A stretch of DNA of 64,000 bases, from positions 1,302,001 to 1,366,000 of the forward strand of contig LR778134.1 in assembly GCA_902809935.1 (NCBI GenBank). The letters run 5' to 3'. Position 1 is the first letter of the stretch; each line of letters begins with the position of its first letter. Below are positions 1-6,914 of the stretch, piece by piece. Made by a program: the position numbers and the translations under genes. This DNA comes from Ruminococcaceae bacterium BL-4. Lineage in GTDB: Bacteria; Bacillota; Clostridia; Oscillospirales; Acutalibacteraceae. Below the pieces are notes generated by a model that was not told the DNA's origin, searched no databases, and saw only the letters and a list, made by a program, of their open reading frames with translations.

Positions 1-1
1 G

Positions 2-226
2 GAATTTGCTGAAATTTCCCAGAAGAGTGGCACAAATTCATTCGGAGCATCTTTTTCCATTTACAATACGGCCTATTCGATAGGCATGATGATTGGGCCA
101 ACTTTAGGAGGCATTCTTACAAATTATCTTGGTATCGTCTGGTCTTATTCTGTGGTTGCAATTGTCATTCTTGTCTATATCATATTCTTTAATATCTACA
201 ATCATCATGCTTTGAAAACAGCTTAA
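2..226 (+). CDS. MFS transporter, C-terminal end (partial)
   Basis: The frame is open from the window edge to a TAA and encodes 74 residues. The text contains the GMMIGPTLGGIL motif, typical of the fifth transmembrane helix of each half of major facilitator transporters. It is followed by a second hydrophobic helix (SVVAIVILVYIIFF) and a short tail ending in KTA. This fits the last two helices of a drug- or sugar-efflux MFS protein. The substrate cannot be told from this fragment. A hairpin follows 18 bases after the stop, so the gene ends its transcript here. Confidence 0.7.
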   Translation, partial: EFAEISQKSGTNSFGASFSIYNTAYSIGMMIGPTLGGILTNYLGIVWSYSVVAIVILVYIIFFNIYNHHALKTA

Positions 227-243
227 TGTTTTTGAAAAAATGC

Positions 244-276
244 AGCCAAATCTACAAAAAAGACGTAGGTTTGGCT
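244..276 (+). terminator. Hairpin after the MFS gene
   Basis: AGCCAAATCTAC (244-255) pairs with GTAGGTTTGGCT (265-276), with one G-T pair and a 9-base A-rich loop. A T-run follows only at 295-300, so termination may be imperfect. Confidence 0.5.
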
Positions 277-626
277 GACGTATAATTGTGCTGATTTTTT
301 AGGGAAGCTTCCAAATTTACGGTTTGGAGGGTTTCTTATGTTTCGGTATTATTATTTCAATAAACCGAAAAAGGCAATTTGATTTGAGAATATCTCACCA
401 AACAGAAAAACGCGAGCTTGACGACTATATTATATGAGTGTAGCCGGAACTACTGCAAAATTCTGGCAGATTGGCTCTGATAATAAGTGACAACACAGCA
501 AGCGTGACAAGGGGAGGTCGACATGGTATACCTAACCCTGTAAATATTGCTTATTTAACTGTCGGAAAGGGAAATTTATGAGATGGTCAAATAAGAGAAA
601 GAACCGGGAAGACACAGCTTTCCTTC

Positions 627-844
627 GAGAAAAGGAGTAGCCGTAAGCTATTCCTCAGCGCAGATGGCAGGATAAAAATAAAAAGTGAGTGTCCTTACGG
701 CATTTTCAAATGCTATAAAAACACTCGGCGTGGTGTAAGTAATTCGAGTTATGAATGAACCATCCATTCGTGGTTATTTATCTTGTGATTATGAGTGCTT
801 ACCTCAAATACCGTGTTTCACAAATTTGCATGATTTGATAAAAT
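627..844. repeat. Direct repeat, left copy (serine-recombinase 3' end remnant)
   Basis: About 218 bp closely matching 10460-10678. It starts at GAGAAAAGGAGTAGCCGTAAGC and runs past the stop of the recombinase fragment seen intact in the right copy (SLRHFQML). It then continues through non-coding sequence to the CATGATTTGATAAA region. The left copy no longer has an open frame. The rest of 227-925 shows no recognisable gene. Confidence 0.75.
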
Positions 845-995
845 GGGCTTTTTGTAATGTTAGTTTATATAAAAACTATTAATTGCTACTTGTAATAATG
901 TCTCGAAGAAGTTATTAATCGAAACTGACCCGTACCGGGTTTGACGGACACCATAAACATCAAGTAAAATAAGATGAAAGGTTTATGGTGGCGAA

Positions 996-1283
996 ATGGG
1001 AAAAGTATACAGTCCGGAATTTAAAGTGCAGGTCTGCAAAAGAATAATTGAGGGCGGCGAAAAAGTCTCGCAAATAAGCATAGAATTGGATTTACACGAG
1101 AACACCATATATAACTGGCTTAATTCGTACAAGGCGAGAAACGGCATGGCATTTATTGGAAGTGGGAACATTAAGCCAGAGGAAGCAGAAATGAAGCGCC
1201 TTCAGCGGGAAAACAAAGAACTCCGTGAAGAGAATGAAATATTAAAAAAAGCCGCAGCCTACTTCGCCAGGACAGTAAAGTAG
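996..1283 (+). CDS. IS3-family transposase OrfA
   Basis: A 95-residue DNA-binding subunit. Residues 5-45 form a helix-turn-helix (YSPEFKVQVCKRI ... ENTIYNWLNSYK). Residues 62-88 form a leucine-zipper-like coiled coil (MKRLQRENKELREENEIL). The start follows GGTTTATGGTGGCGAA, a weak ribosome site. Near the end a run of seven A residues followed by G (1244-1251) lies where the orfB frame is already open. A -1 slip there would give the OrfAB fusion that IS3 elements use as active transposase. This mechanism is inferred from the family. Confidence 0.9.
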   Translation: MGKVYSPEFKVQVCKRIIEGGEKVSQISIELDLHENTIYNWLNSYKARNGMAFIGSGNIKPEEAEMKRLQRENKELREENEILKKAAAYFARTVK

Positions 1284-1327
1284 AAGAAAAGTACCTGTTT
1301 ATCAAGGCTGAGCGAATAAACCACCGT

Positions 1328-2206
1328 TTGACGAAGCTGTGCAAAGTATTAGGCGTCAGTCGAGGCTATTACTATGCGTGGGATAAAACCGGAAAAAGCA
1401 AGCGTTCTGAACGCCGGCGGGAACTGGGCGATAAGATTGAAAAGAAGTACTATGAGCACAAGCGAATTGCTGGGAGCACTAAAATCACGGAAGAAATGCA
1501 TGCGGACGGTGAACACGTGAGCTGTGGTCTGGTTGCTAAAATCATGCGGGATAAGGGGCTTAAAAGTAAGACGGTCAAGAAATACAAGGCCACGACGAAT
1601 TCGGAGCACAATCTGCCGGTAGCACCCAACCTTCTGCTGCGAGAAAGAAGTGAAGAGGAACGTATAGACTCCAAAACTGGAAAACTCCGAGACAAATATG
1701 AGCGCACTTTTAAATTCAATAGAATAAATACCGCATGGGTAAGCGACATCACTTACATAGCCACGGACGAGGGCTGGCTGTATCTAGCCGGCATTATGGA
1801 CTTGTGCGGTAAGGAAATTGTCGGCTGGGCCATGGATGCCCGGATGACAAAGGAGCTTGTAATCCGATGCTTTGACAATGCCCGCAAAAAGCGAGGCGGC
1901 CCAAAGGGCGTGATTCTTCACAGTGACAGGGGCAGCCAATATTGCAGCAATCAATATCAGAAAATGCTTAAAAAGTATGAGTTCAAGTGTTCAATGAGCC
2001 GTAAGGGCAACTGCTGGGATAACGCTCCAATGGAAAGCTTTTGGGGCAAGCTCAAACAGGAATGGCTTAACGGCCAGCATTTCGGTACCCGTGAGGAAGC
2101 GAAAGCCGCGGTTTTTTGGTATATCGAAATCTATTATCACAGAAAACGCCTGCACGCTGGAAACGGCTATCTGACTCCAATTTCTATTACGAAGCAGGCG
2201 GCTTAA
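1328..2206 (+). CDS. IS3-family transposase OrfB (DDE integrase core)
   Basis: A 292-residue reading from a TTG. The frame is open further upstream, back to the A7G slip site at 1244-1251, so it is probably made mainly as part of an OrfAB fusion. An N-terminal HTH_21-type region (about 30-80) precedes the rve core. The catalytic DDE triad is visible as VSDITY, HSDRGSQY and the Glu of NAPMESFWGKLK. All three residues are present and the frame is unbroken, so the element may still be active. Confidence 0.92.
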   Translation: MTKLCKVLGVSRGYYYAWDKTGKSKRSERRRELGDKIEKKYYEHKRIAGSTKITEEMHADGEHVSCGLVAKIMRDKGLKSKTVKKYKATTNSEHNLPVAPNLLLRERSEEERIDSKTGKLRDKYERTFKFNRINTAWVSDITYIATDEGWLYLAGIMDLCGKEIVGWAMDARMTKELVIRCFDNARKKRGGPKGVILHSDRGSQYCSNQYQKMLKKYEFKCSMSRKGNCWDNAPMESFWGKLKQEWLNGQHFGTREEAKAAVFWYIEIYYHRKRLHAGNGYLTPISITKQAA

Positions 2207-2303
2207 CCGGCGAAATTTTCAGGCAAGCTGAAGTTCAAAGCAATATTGCGAAAGTATAAGAAAACTTGATGTTTTGTTTGTCTGGCAAACTTAGGCTGGG
2301 TCA

Positions 2304-2772
2304 GGCATATCTTGGTTTGCTAATGTCACAATTTTAAGTTTACCGCTCTGATTCACGACAAGCCAAGCATATCCCGAACCAAACACAGACAATGCCTGCT
2401 TTTTGAATGCGTCGCAAAACTTTTCAACAGACCCGAAATTCCTAACGATTGCATTATAAAGCATTCTGCCCTGAGAACGCGTCTCTGAATTGGACATACC
2501 GTCAAAATAAAAATGTGATTGTAAACACCGCCGCCATTATTGATAACAGATTGTCGGATCATTACCGCCAGTCTGTTGATGTCATAGATCAGCTGCTCCA
2601 GTGATCAGTTTTGAAGTTCTGGATAGCCTTTCAATACGCTATTAAGATTGTCCACATATGTTTATAGATGTCGGTCATGATGTAAATGAATTGTTTTGGT
2701 ATCGGATAACAGCTTGAGTGCATCGTAAGCATAAAGAAGGGGTGGATTTACGAATGGATAGTGCTCATTCAT
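2304..2772 (-). pseudogene. sodA: Superoxide dismutase (Fe/Mn), truncated and frameshifted
   Basis: The minus strand from ATG 2772 reads MNEHYPFVNPPLLYAYDAL, then LHHDRHL and YVDNLNSVL, with in-frame stops. After a frame change it reads FGSVEKFCDAF, FGSGYAWLVV and LANQDMP. These match the ordered motifs of Fe/Mn superoxide dismutases. The gene stops exactly at the IS3 right end, so the C-terminal metal-ligand segment (DVWEHAYY in the family) is missing. It is not found on the far side of the IS. At least two nonsense changes and one frameshift show it was dead or dying independently of the insertion. Confidence 0.8.
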
Positions 2773-2999
2773 ACAATAGCCTCCAGTTTTATCCCATATA
2801 TAGTATATTCACATCATTTTTAAGCTGTTAATCCGGTTTCGGTTAGAATGAGATCGGTCGAAAAGCTGTTTAAATACTACATATGGCATTTTCTTTAACT
2901 TCACGCCTGTTTGACTTATTTGTAGAACGGTGCAATCAAGATAAGAGCACAAAGGAAAAGCTCAACACACCATTTAAGCAAATACAAGACAGGCAGCGG

Positions 3000-3152
3000 T
3001 TGGCGCTTTACGCCGTCCAGATACTGTTTTAGAACCTTCTTACGTTCATGGCGTTGACAAGCGAAACCTCCATACCGGAAAGCTCGATGTTGGCAGGCAT
3101 GAGGTCAACACCTTTCTCGTGATGCAAAAGGCCCTCCCCGGGGTCGATGGTT
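3000..3152 (-). pseudogene. ParA/Soj-type partition ATPase, internal fragment
   Basis: Minus-strand text reads DPGEGLLHHEKGVDLMPAN, IELSGMEVSLVNAM, then after a +1 shift ERKKVLKQYLDGVK. This order matches the mid-section of ParA ATPases carried by Firmicute conjugative elements. The Walker A and the C-terminal part are absent. It looks like the last scrap of an integrated conjugative element. The rest of 2773-3196 shows nothing recognisable. Confidence 0.6.
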
Positions 3153-3196
3153 CCCTCATTCTTGGATGAGCTGTATAACGCTACTTATAATGTATT

Positions 3197-3460
3197 ATGA
3201 TATTTCAGAAGAGCTCAATTCAAAAAATAATCAATCAAAACTGTTTTATGAATACTAAAATATCAAAATATATTACTATGCTTCCCAGCGTGGCAATAAT
3301 GTGGGCCATTACAGTGCTGTTCGAAAAGCTGCTACTTTCTGTTGGCTTGAATTTGCTGTTGGTGATTCCCGGTCTTCTGATCGCAAATACGCCGCTCTGG
3401 ATTGCCTACCCGTATTGTTACAGCGGGTATCTGACTTTGTTTCTGAACTTCCTGCAATAG
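3197..3460 (+). pseudogene. Membrane-protein remnant, possibly peptide-resistance ABC permease
   Basis: 87 residues with two hydrophobic helices (SVAIMWAITVLFEKLLL and LLLVIPGLLIA), ending NTPLWIAYPYCYSGYL. An aromatic 'leaflet' segment of this kind occurs near the C-terminus of lantibiotic-protection ABC permeases. The N-terminus has no clear ribosome site, and a full permease would be about 240 residues. I read it as a decayed C-terminal piece. The two-component system and ABC exporter downstream make a peptide-resistance origin plausible but not shown. Confidence 0.35.
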
Positions 3461-3510
3461 TTGCAAACGTTACTTAAGTAATACTTTCTTCGTAATTTTG
3501 TCGCAAAAAA

Positions 3511-3569
3511 TGACTTTTGGCATATTCCAAAATTGTTTTGTTTCAGGTAAGATTTTTGATATAAGAAGG
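3511..3569 (+). promoter_or_regulatory. Orphan promoter/operator, copy 1
   Basis: This 59-bp stretch aligns without gaps to 5615-5673. Shared blocks are TGACTTT, GGCATRTTCCAA and GGTAARATT (a good -10, TAAGAT or TAAAAT). TTGGCATATTCCAA is nearly palindromic and lies where a -35 would be, as expected for an activator-dependent promoter. No intact gene follows this copy before the kinase promoter, so its target gene seems to be lost. Confidence 0.5.
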
Positions 3570-3684
3570 AGACCTGGCAATATTCTGCATATGTTGACTT
3601 AGAGAGTCGCCAAAGCTTCATCAGTTTCGGCGGCTCTTATGCCGCTCTGTTATTTCGTCATGATGAGAAGTCCGAAATGAGAAA

Positions 3685-3713
3685 CTGTCATTTTTTTCAT
3701 ACTGTGCTATAAT
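3685..3713 (+). promoter_or_regulatory. Sigma-A promoter of the kinase-regulator operon
   Basis: CTGTCA, a 17-base spacer and TATAAT, 41 bases upstream of the kinase start codon. Confidence 0.6.
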
Positions 3714-3753
3714 ACTTGATAAGAAAACTGCGTTAATATGAGGTGATTCGTAA

Positions 3754-4917
3754 GTGCAGAAGATTCTCGATCACATGAGATGGTTTGACCCGGTCGCTCG
3801 ATTTGGCCTTCTTGTTTGGGCCTGGGTAAAGATATATTCTTCCTATCAGCCGGTATCATTGTTGCCCATGTATCTGATTACCGTTATTCTGCTTCTGATT
3901 CTGCTTGACATTGGACGGCTTCGACTGCAGATTGTCCGTAAATTTCCCGCTGTGTTTTCCATTATATCAAGCATATTGTGCCTGTCTATTTTAGCTTTCA
4001 AAAGAATTGATATGATCCAGATTTATTACTTTTTTCTGCTGGACGAAATTTTTAAGCTGCAGGGGGAAAAAGAACGAAACTGCCTGATAATCGGCCATTT
4101 CGTTGGGTTTATGGTAGTCGAAATTTATGCCATTTTCATCATGGAGCAGCAGGATTTCAGTCAGAACTACGACAGCGTGTTTGTTCTGCTTGGCACATAC
4201 GCGATTCTTTTGTTTATTTTCGCTGTGATTCATTATTACAAACGGGACAGAGACCAGCTTAAAGTCCTTAATTCCAAACTGATTGAGTATTCTTTTCAGG
4301 AACGTGACTATCTGATTGCAAACGAACGGAGCCATATTTCGCAGGAACTGCACGATTCGCTTGGCCATTTCCTAATGGCGGCGCTGATGAATATACGGTA
4401 TCTGAAAGCGATTCAGGATGCAAGTCCGGATGAAAAGAGAAAACAGATCAGCGAAATTGAACGTTTGCTGAAAGAATGTGTTGAAAACTTACGTGGCAGT
4501 GTCTATAACCTGAAAGAACTTGACGAAAATATCAGCCTGCGGGAAGAAGTCGAGCATATCATTCATGAATTTGACGATTTGGGTTTGGTCACAATCCGTT
4601 TTGATTATGACGATATGATAGACAAGTTTCCTAACCCTGTGAAAGCTGTTCTCTATAAAACGATTCGGGAAGGCATTACCAACAGTATACAGCATGGCAA
4701 CGCGACATCTGTTCAGATATCAATACGATATGCTAATGAGCGTGTTGAACTCCTGATTAAAGACAACGGTTTCGGATGTTCGGATATTCGTAAATCCTAT
4801 GGTTTGAACGGAATCATGGATCGTATAAAGGAAATTAGTGGTGAAGTATGGTTTTCCAGCACAAAGAATAAAGGATTCTTAATTAAAGCCTATTTACCTG
4901 GAGGGAATGAAAAATGA
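3754..4917 (+). CDS. Sensor histidine kinase, NarX/LiaS type
   Basis: 387 residues from a GTG preceded by AGGTGATT. The first 160 residues hold four to five hydrophobic segments (about 35-55, 62-82, 108-130 and 145-162) with no large extracellular loop, so it probably senses inside or at the membrane. Residues 170-200 are a linker helix. The HisKA_3 box ISQELHDSLGHFL carries the phosphate-accepting His at about residue 200. The HATPase_c domain follows, with REGITNSIQHGNA (N box), DNGFGC and GLNGIMDRI. It overlaps the next gene by 4 bases (ATGA), so the two form one operon. The ligand is unknown; this architecture is common in envelope-stress and peptide sensors. Confidence 0.88.
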   Translation: MQKILDHMRWFDPVARFGLLVWAWVKIYSSYQPVSLLPMYLITVILLLILLDIGRLRLQIVRKFPAVFSIISSILCLSILAFKRIDMIQIYYFFLLDEIFKLQGEKERNCLIIGHFVGFMVVEIYAIFIMEQQDFSQNYDSVFVLLGTYAILLFIFAVIHYYKRDRDQLKVLNSKLIEYSFQERDYLIANERSHISQELHDSLGHFLMAALMNIRYLKAIQDASPDEKRKQISEIERLLKECVENLRGSVYNLKELDENISLREEVEHIIHEFDDLGLVTIRFDYDDMIDKFPNPVKAVLYKTIREGITNSIQHGNATSVQISIRYANERVELLIKDNGFGCSDIRKSYGLNGIMDRIKEISGEVWFSSTKNKGFLIKAYLPGGNEK

Positions 4918-5540
4918 TCCATGTGATGATAGCGGACGACCAGATTATTGTCAGGGAGGGATTAAAGAAGATTTTGTCTCTTGAACCGGATATAACGGTG
5001 GTTTGTGAAGCGGAAAACGGCTACGAGGCTTTGTCACAATTAGGCAAGTATATCGTCGATGTGATACTGATGGATGTGAGAATGCCAAAACTGGATGGGA
5101 TACAGGCAACAAGGAAGATCAAGGCGCAGTATCCGCAGGTCAAAATTATCATTCTCACAACCTTTAATGAGGATGAATATCTGTTTCAAGGTATCAAAAA
5201 CGGCATCAGTGGATATCTTCTGAAGGACAGCGATATCGATTTAGTACTAAAAAGCGTCAAGAGCGCTTATCAGGATAAAATGGTATTTGACCCTGACGTA
5301 ACTCCGAAGCTGGTCAGAGCTATCAGCGAGATGCATGAGCCGGACCGACCGGAGATAGATTGTTTGACAGAAAGAGAGCTGCAAATTGCGCAGCTGATAG
5401 CCAAAGGGCAGAGCAATCTGGAAATAGCAAACACCCTGTTCATCTCGGAGGGAACGGTTAAAAATGCTGTTTCCAAAATACTGGACAAGTTGAATCTGCA
5501 AAGAAGGACACAGCTTTTCGCTTTCTTCTCAAATAAATAA
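4914..5540 (+). CDS. Response regulator, NarL/LuxR family
   Basis: 208 residues. The receiver domain (1-120) has the acidic pair ADD at 7-9, the phospho-acceptor Asp at about 54 (ILMDVRMP), the TT switch (IILTTFN) and the conserved Lys in GYLLKDSD. A LuxR-type helix-turn-helix occupies 145-205 (LTERELQIAQLIAKGQSN ... EGTVKNAVSKIL). It is the partner of the overlapping kinase. Likely targets are the matching 59-bp sites at 3511 and 5615, because the second lies directly before the membrane protein and ABC genes. That assignment is inference. Confidence 0.9.
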   Translation: MIHVMIADDQIIVREGLKKILSLEPDITVVCEAENGYEALSQLGKYIVDVILMDVRMPKLDGIQATRKIKAQYPQVKIIILTTFNEDEYLFQGIKNGISGYLLKDSDIDLVLKSVKSAYQDKMVFDPDVTPKLVRAISEMHEPDRPEIDCLTERELQIAQLIAKGQSNLEIANTLFISEGTVKNAVSKILDKLNLQRRTQLFAFFSNK

Positions 5541-5557
5541 TAAAGTGTAATAAGCAG

Positions 5558-5606
5558 AAAAATCGACTTGAGCATTACTAAAGTAACGCTCAAGTCGATT
5601 TTTTTG
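5558..5606 (+). terminator. Rho-independent terminator of the regulator operon
   Basis: A perfect 15-bp stem, AAAATCGACTTGAGC (5559-5573) with GCTCAAGTCGATTTT (5588-5602), followed by TTTT. Confidence 0.9.
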
Positions 5607-5614
5607 TCATGTTG

Positions 5615-5673
5615 TGACTTTCGGCATGTTCCAAGTCGGTTCAGATCTCGGTAAAATTCATGTTGTAAAAAGA
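5615..5673 (+). promoter_or_regulatory. Candidate response-regulator-controlled promoter, copy 2
   Basis: Gap-free match to 3511-3569, with TGACTTTCGGCATGTTCCAA upstream and TAAAAT as -10. It ends about 20 bases before the start of the membrane protein at 5692 and probably drives that gene and the ABC transporter. Confidence 0.5.
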
Positions 5674-5691
5674 AAAGAAGGATGAGATCAA

Positions 5692-6168
5692 ATGGAACAC
5701 TTTGACGCTACAACCACACTGATTATTATTGCCGTTATTGCATACGCAATTGTAAAGCAATTCATGGCAAAGCCTGTAAGGACGTTCGGATTCATTGTAT
5801 TTCCGTTGCTGGCATTGTACGAGGCATGTAAGGACTTTCCAAAGCTCCCCGTACCTGAACACCAGCTTATCGAGTGTGCCGTCATGCTCGCACTGGCGTT
5901 TATAGCGGCTGCAATCCAGGCTACCAACACTGAGGTCTTTTTTAAAGACAACCAGCTCTATACGCGCGGCAAACTGATCGCGGTCTTGACTTGGGCCGGA
6001 TATTTTCTTGTACGTATAGCCATGCGGTATATCTGGAGTGACTCCACTGAATGGATGACGTGGCTCGGCATGGCGGTAACCTTCGGCACCAGAAGCTTGT
6101 TTTTATACATCAAGCATCCTGAAATAGGCAAGGCATTATTAAGGCGATCCAGCAGACGTGTCAGATAG
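5692..6168 (+). CDS. Multi-pass membrane protein, CcdC/DUF1453-like
   Basis: 158 residues starting after AAGGATGAG. Four hydrophobic segments lie at about 8-24, 32-46, 64-80 and 100-115, with a fifth weaker one near 125-140 and a basic tail (RRSSRRVR). Size and layout resemble CcdC-like (DUF1453) proteins, but no diagnostic residues are visible, so the family call is tentative. It sits between the two-component system and the ABC exporter, under a promoter that resembles a regulated site. A helper or sensor role for the transporter is possible. Confidence 0.5.
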   Translation: MEHFDATTTLIIIAVIAYAIVKQFMAKPVRTFGFIVFPLLALYEACKDFPKLPVPEHQLIECAVMLALAFIAAAIQATNTEVFFKDNQLYTRGKLIAVLTWAGYFLVRIAMRYIWSDSTEWMTWLGMAVTFGTRSLFLYIKHPEIGKALLRRSSRRVR

Positions 6169-6224
6169 AATTAATGGTAATCGCCCTTTAAAATAATACA
6201 AATTTTTCAAAGGCGGAATAAAAC

Positions 6225-6914
6225 ATGCAACAAATTAAAACAACCGATACAAAAACAATATTATCGGTCAGCGACCTCAGCAAAAACTATGCAAACGGCA
6301 AGGAAACGGTCTTGAAGGATATCAGTCTCGCTGTGAAGCAAGGTGAATTTATTGTCATCCATGGGGAAAGCGGCTCCGGGAAAAGCACTTTGCTGCACCT
6401 GCTGGCGGGATTTGACAGGGCAGATAGCGGCGAAATCCTTTACGGTCAAACCGACATCTGTAAAATGAACGAGTCGGAAAGAGCACGGTTCCGCCGGGAC
6501 AATATCGGATTCGTTTTTCAACAATTTCATCTTCTTCCGGAACTTACGGCGCTGGAAAATGTCATGATGCCGCTACTGATTCGGAAGGAAAAGGTCGGAA
6601 ACGCTCGTGAGAAAGCTGAACAATTTCTTTTTTACGTTGGTCTGGAAGACCGTATGGACCATACGCCGGAACAGCTTTCCGGTGGGCAGAACCAAAGAGT
6701 TGCCATAGCGCGTGCGCTAATCGGCAATGCTGCAATGATTTTTGCGGACGAACCAACCGGAAACCTAGACAGCAAAAACAGAGGGGAAATTCTTGACCTG
6801 CTCAAGAAGATCAACCGGGAAAAGGCAACTGCAATTATGATGGTAACTCATTCCATTGAAGAGCGCGGCATTGCCGACCGGGTAATCGAACTGAAAGACG
6901 GGGTTATTGTATGA
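6225..6914 (+). CDS. ABC transporter ATP-binding protein, MacB/LolD type
   Basis: 229 residues. Walker A is GESGSGKST at 47-55 and the Q-loop is FVFQQFHLLPELTALENV. The signature LSGGQNQRVAIARAL precedes Walker B (MIFADEPTGNLD), and the switch His is in MMVTHSI. The 'HLLPELTALENVMMP' and 'DEPTGNLD' text is typical of the MacB/LolD/FtsE subclass, which powers mechanotransmission-type exporters and antimicrobial-peptide resistance pumps. It overlaps the permease gene by 4 bases (6911-6914). It probably works with that permease at the membrane. Confidence 0.92.
   Translation: MQQIKTTDTKTILSVSDLSKNYANGKETVLKDISLAVKQGEFIVIHGESGSGKSTLLHLLAGFDRADSGEILYGQTDICKMNESERARFRRDNIGFVFQQFHLLPELTALENVMMPLLIRKEKVGNAREKAEQFLFYVGLEDRMDHTPEQLSGGQNQRVAIARALIGNAAMIFADEPTGNLDSKNRGEILDLLKKINREKATAIMMVTHSIEERGIADRVIELKDGVIV

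Larger units (their letters stand above)
926..2303 (+). mobile_element. IS3-family insertion sequence, complete
   Basis: A 1378-bp element bounded by imperfect 25-bp inverted repeats: 926-950 on the plus strand (starts TGACCC, ends TTTGACGGACA) and 2279-2303 on the minus strand (starts TGACCC, ends TTTGCCAGACA). It carries two overlapping-frame genes, orfA and orfB, both intact. The right end abuts a truncated superoxide dismutase gene. The bases just outside the two ends (GAAAC and GGCAT) do not form a target duplication. The flanks have therefore probably been rearranged since insertion, or the element was deleted on one side. Confidence 0.88.
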
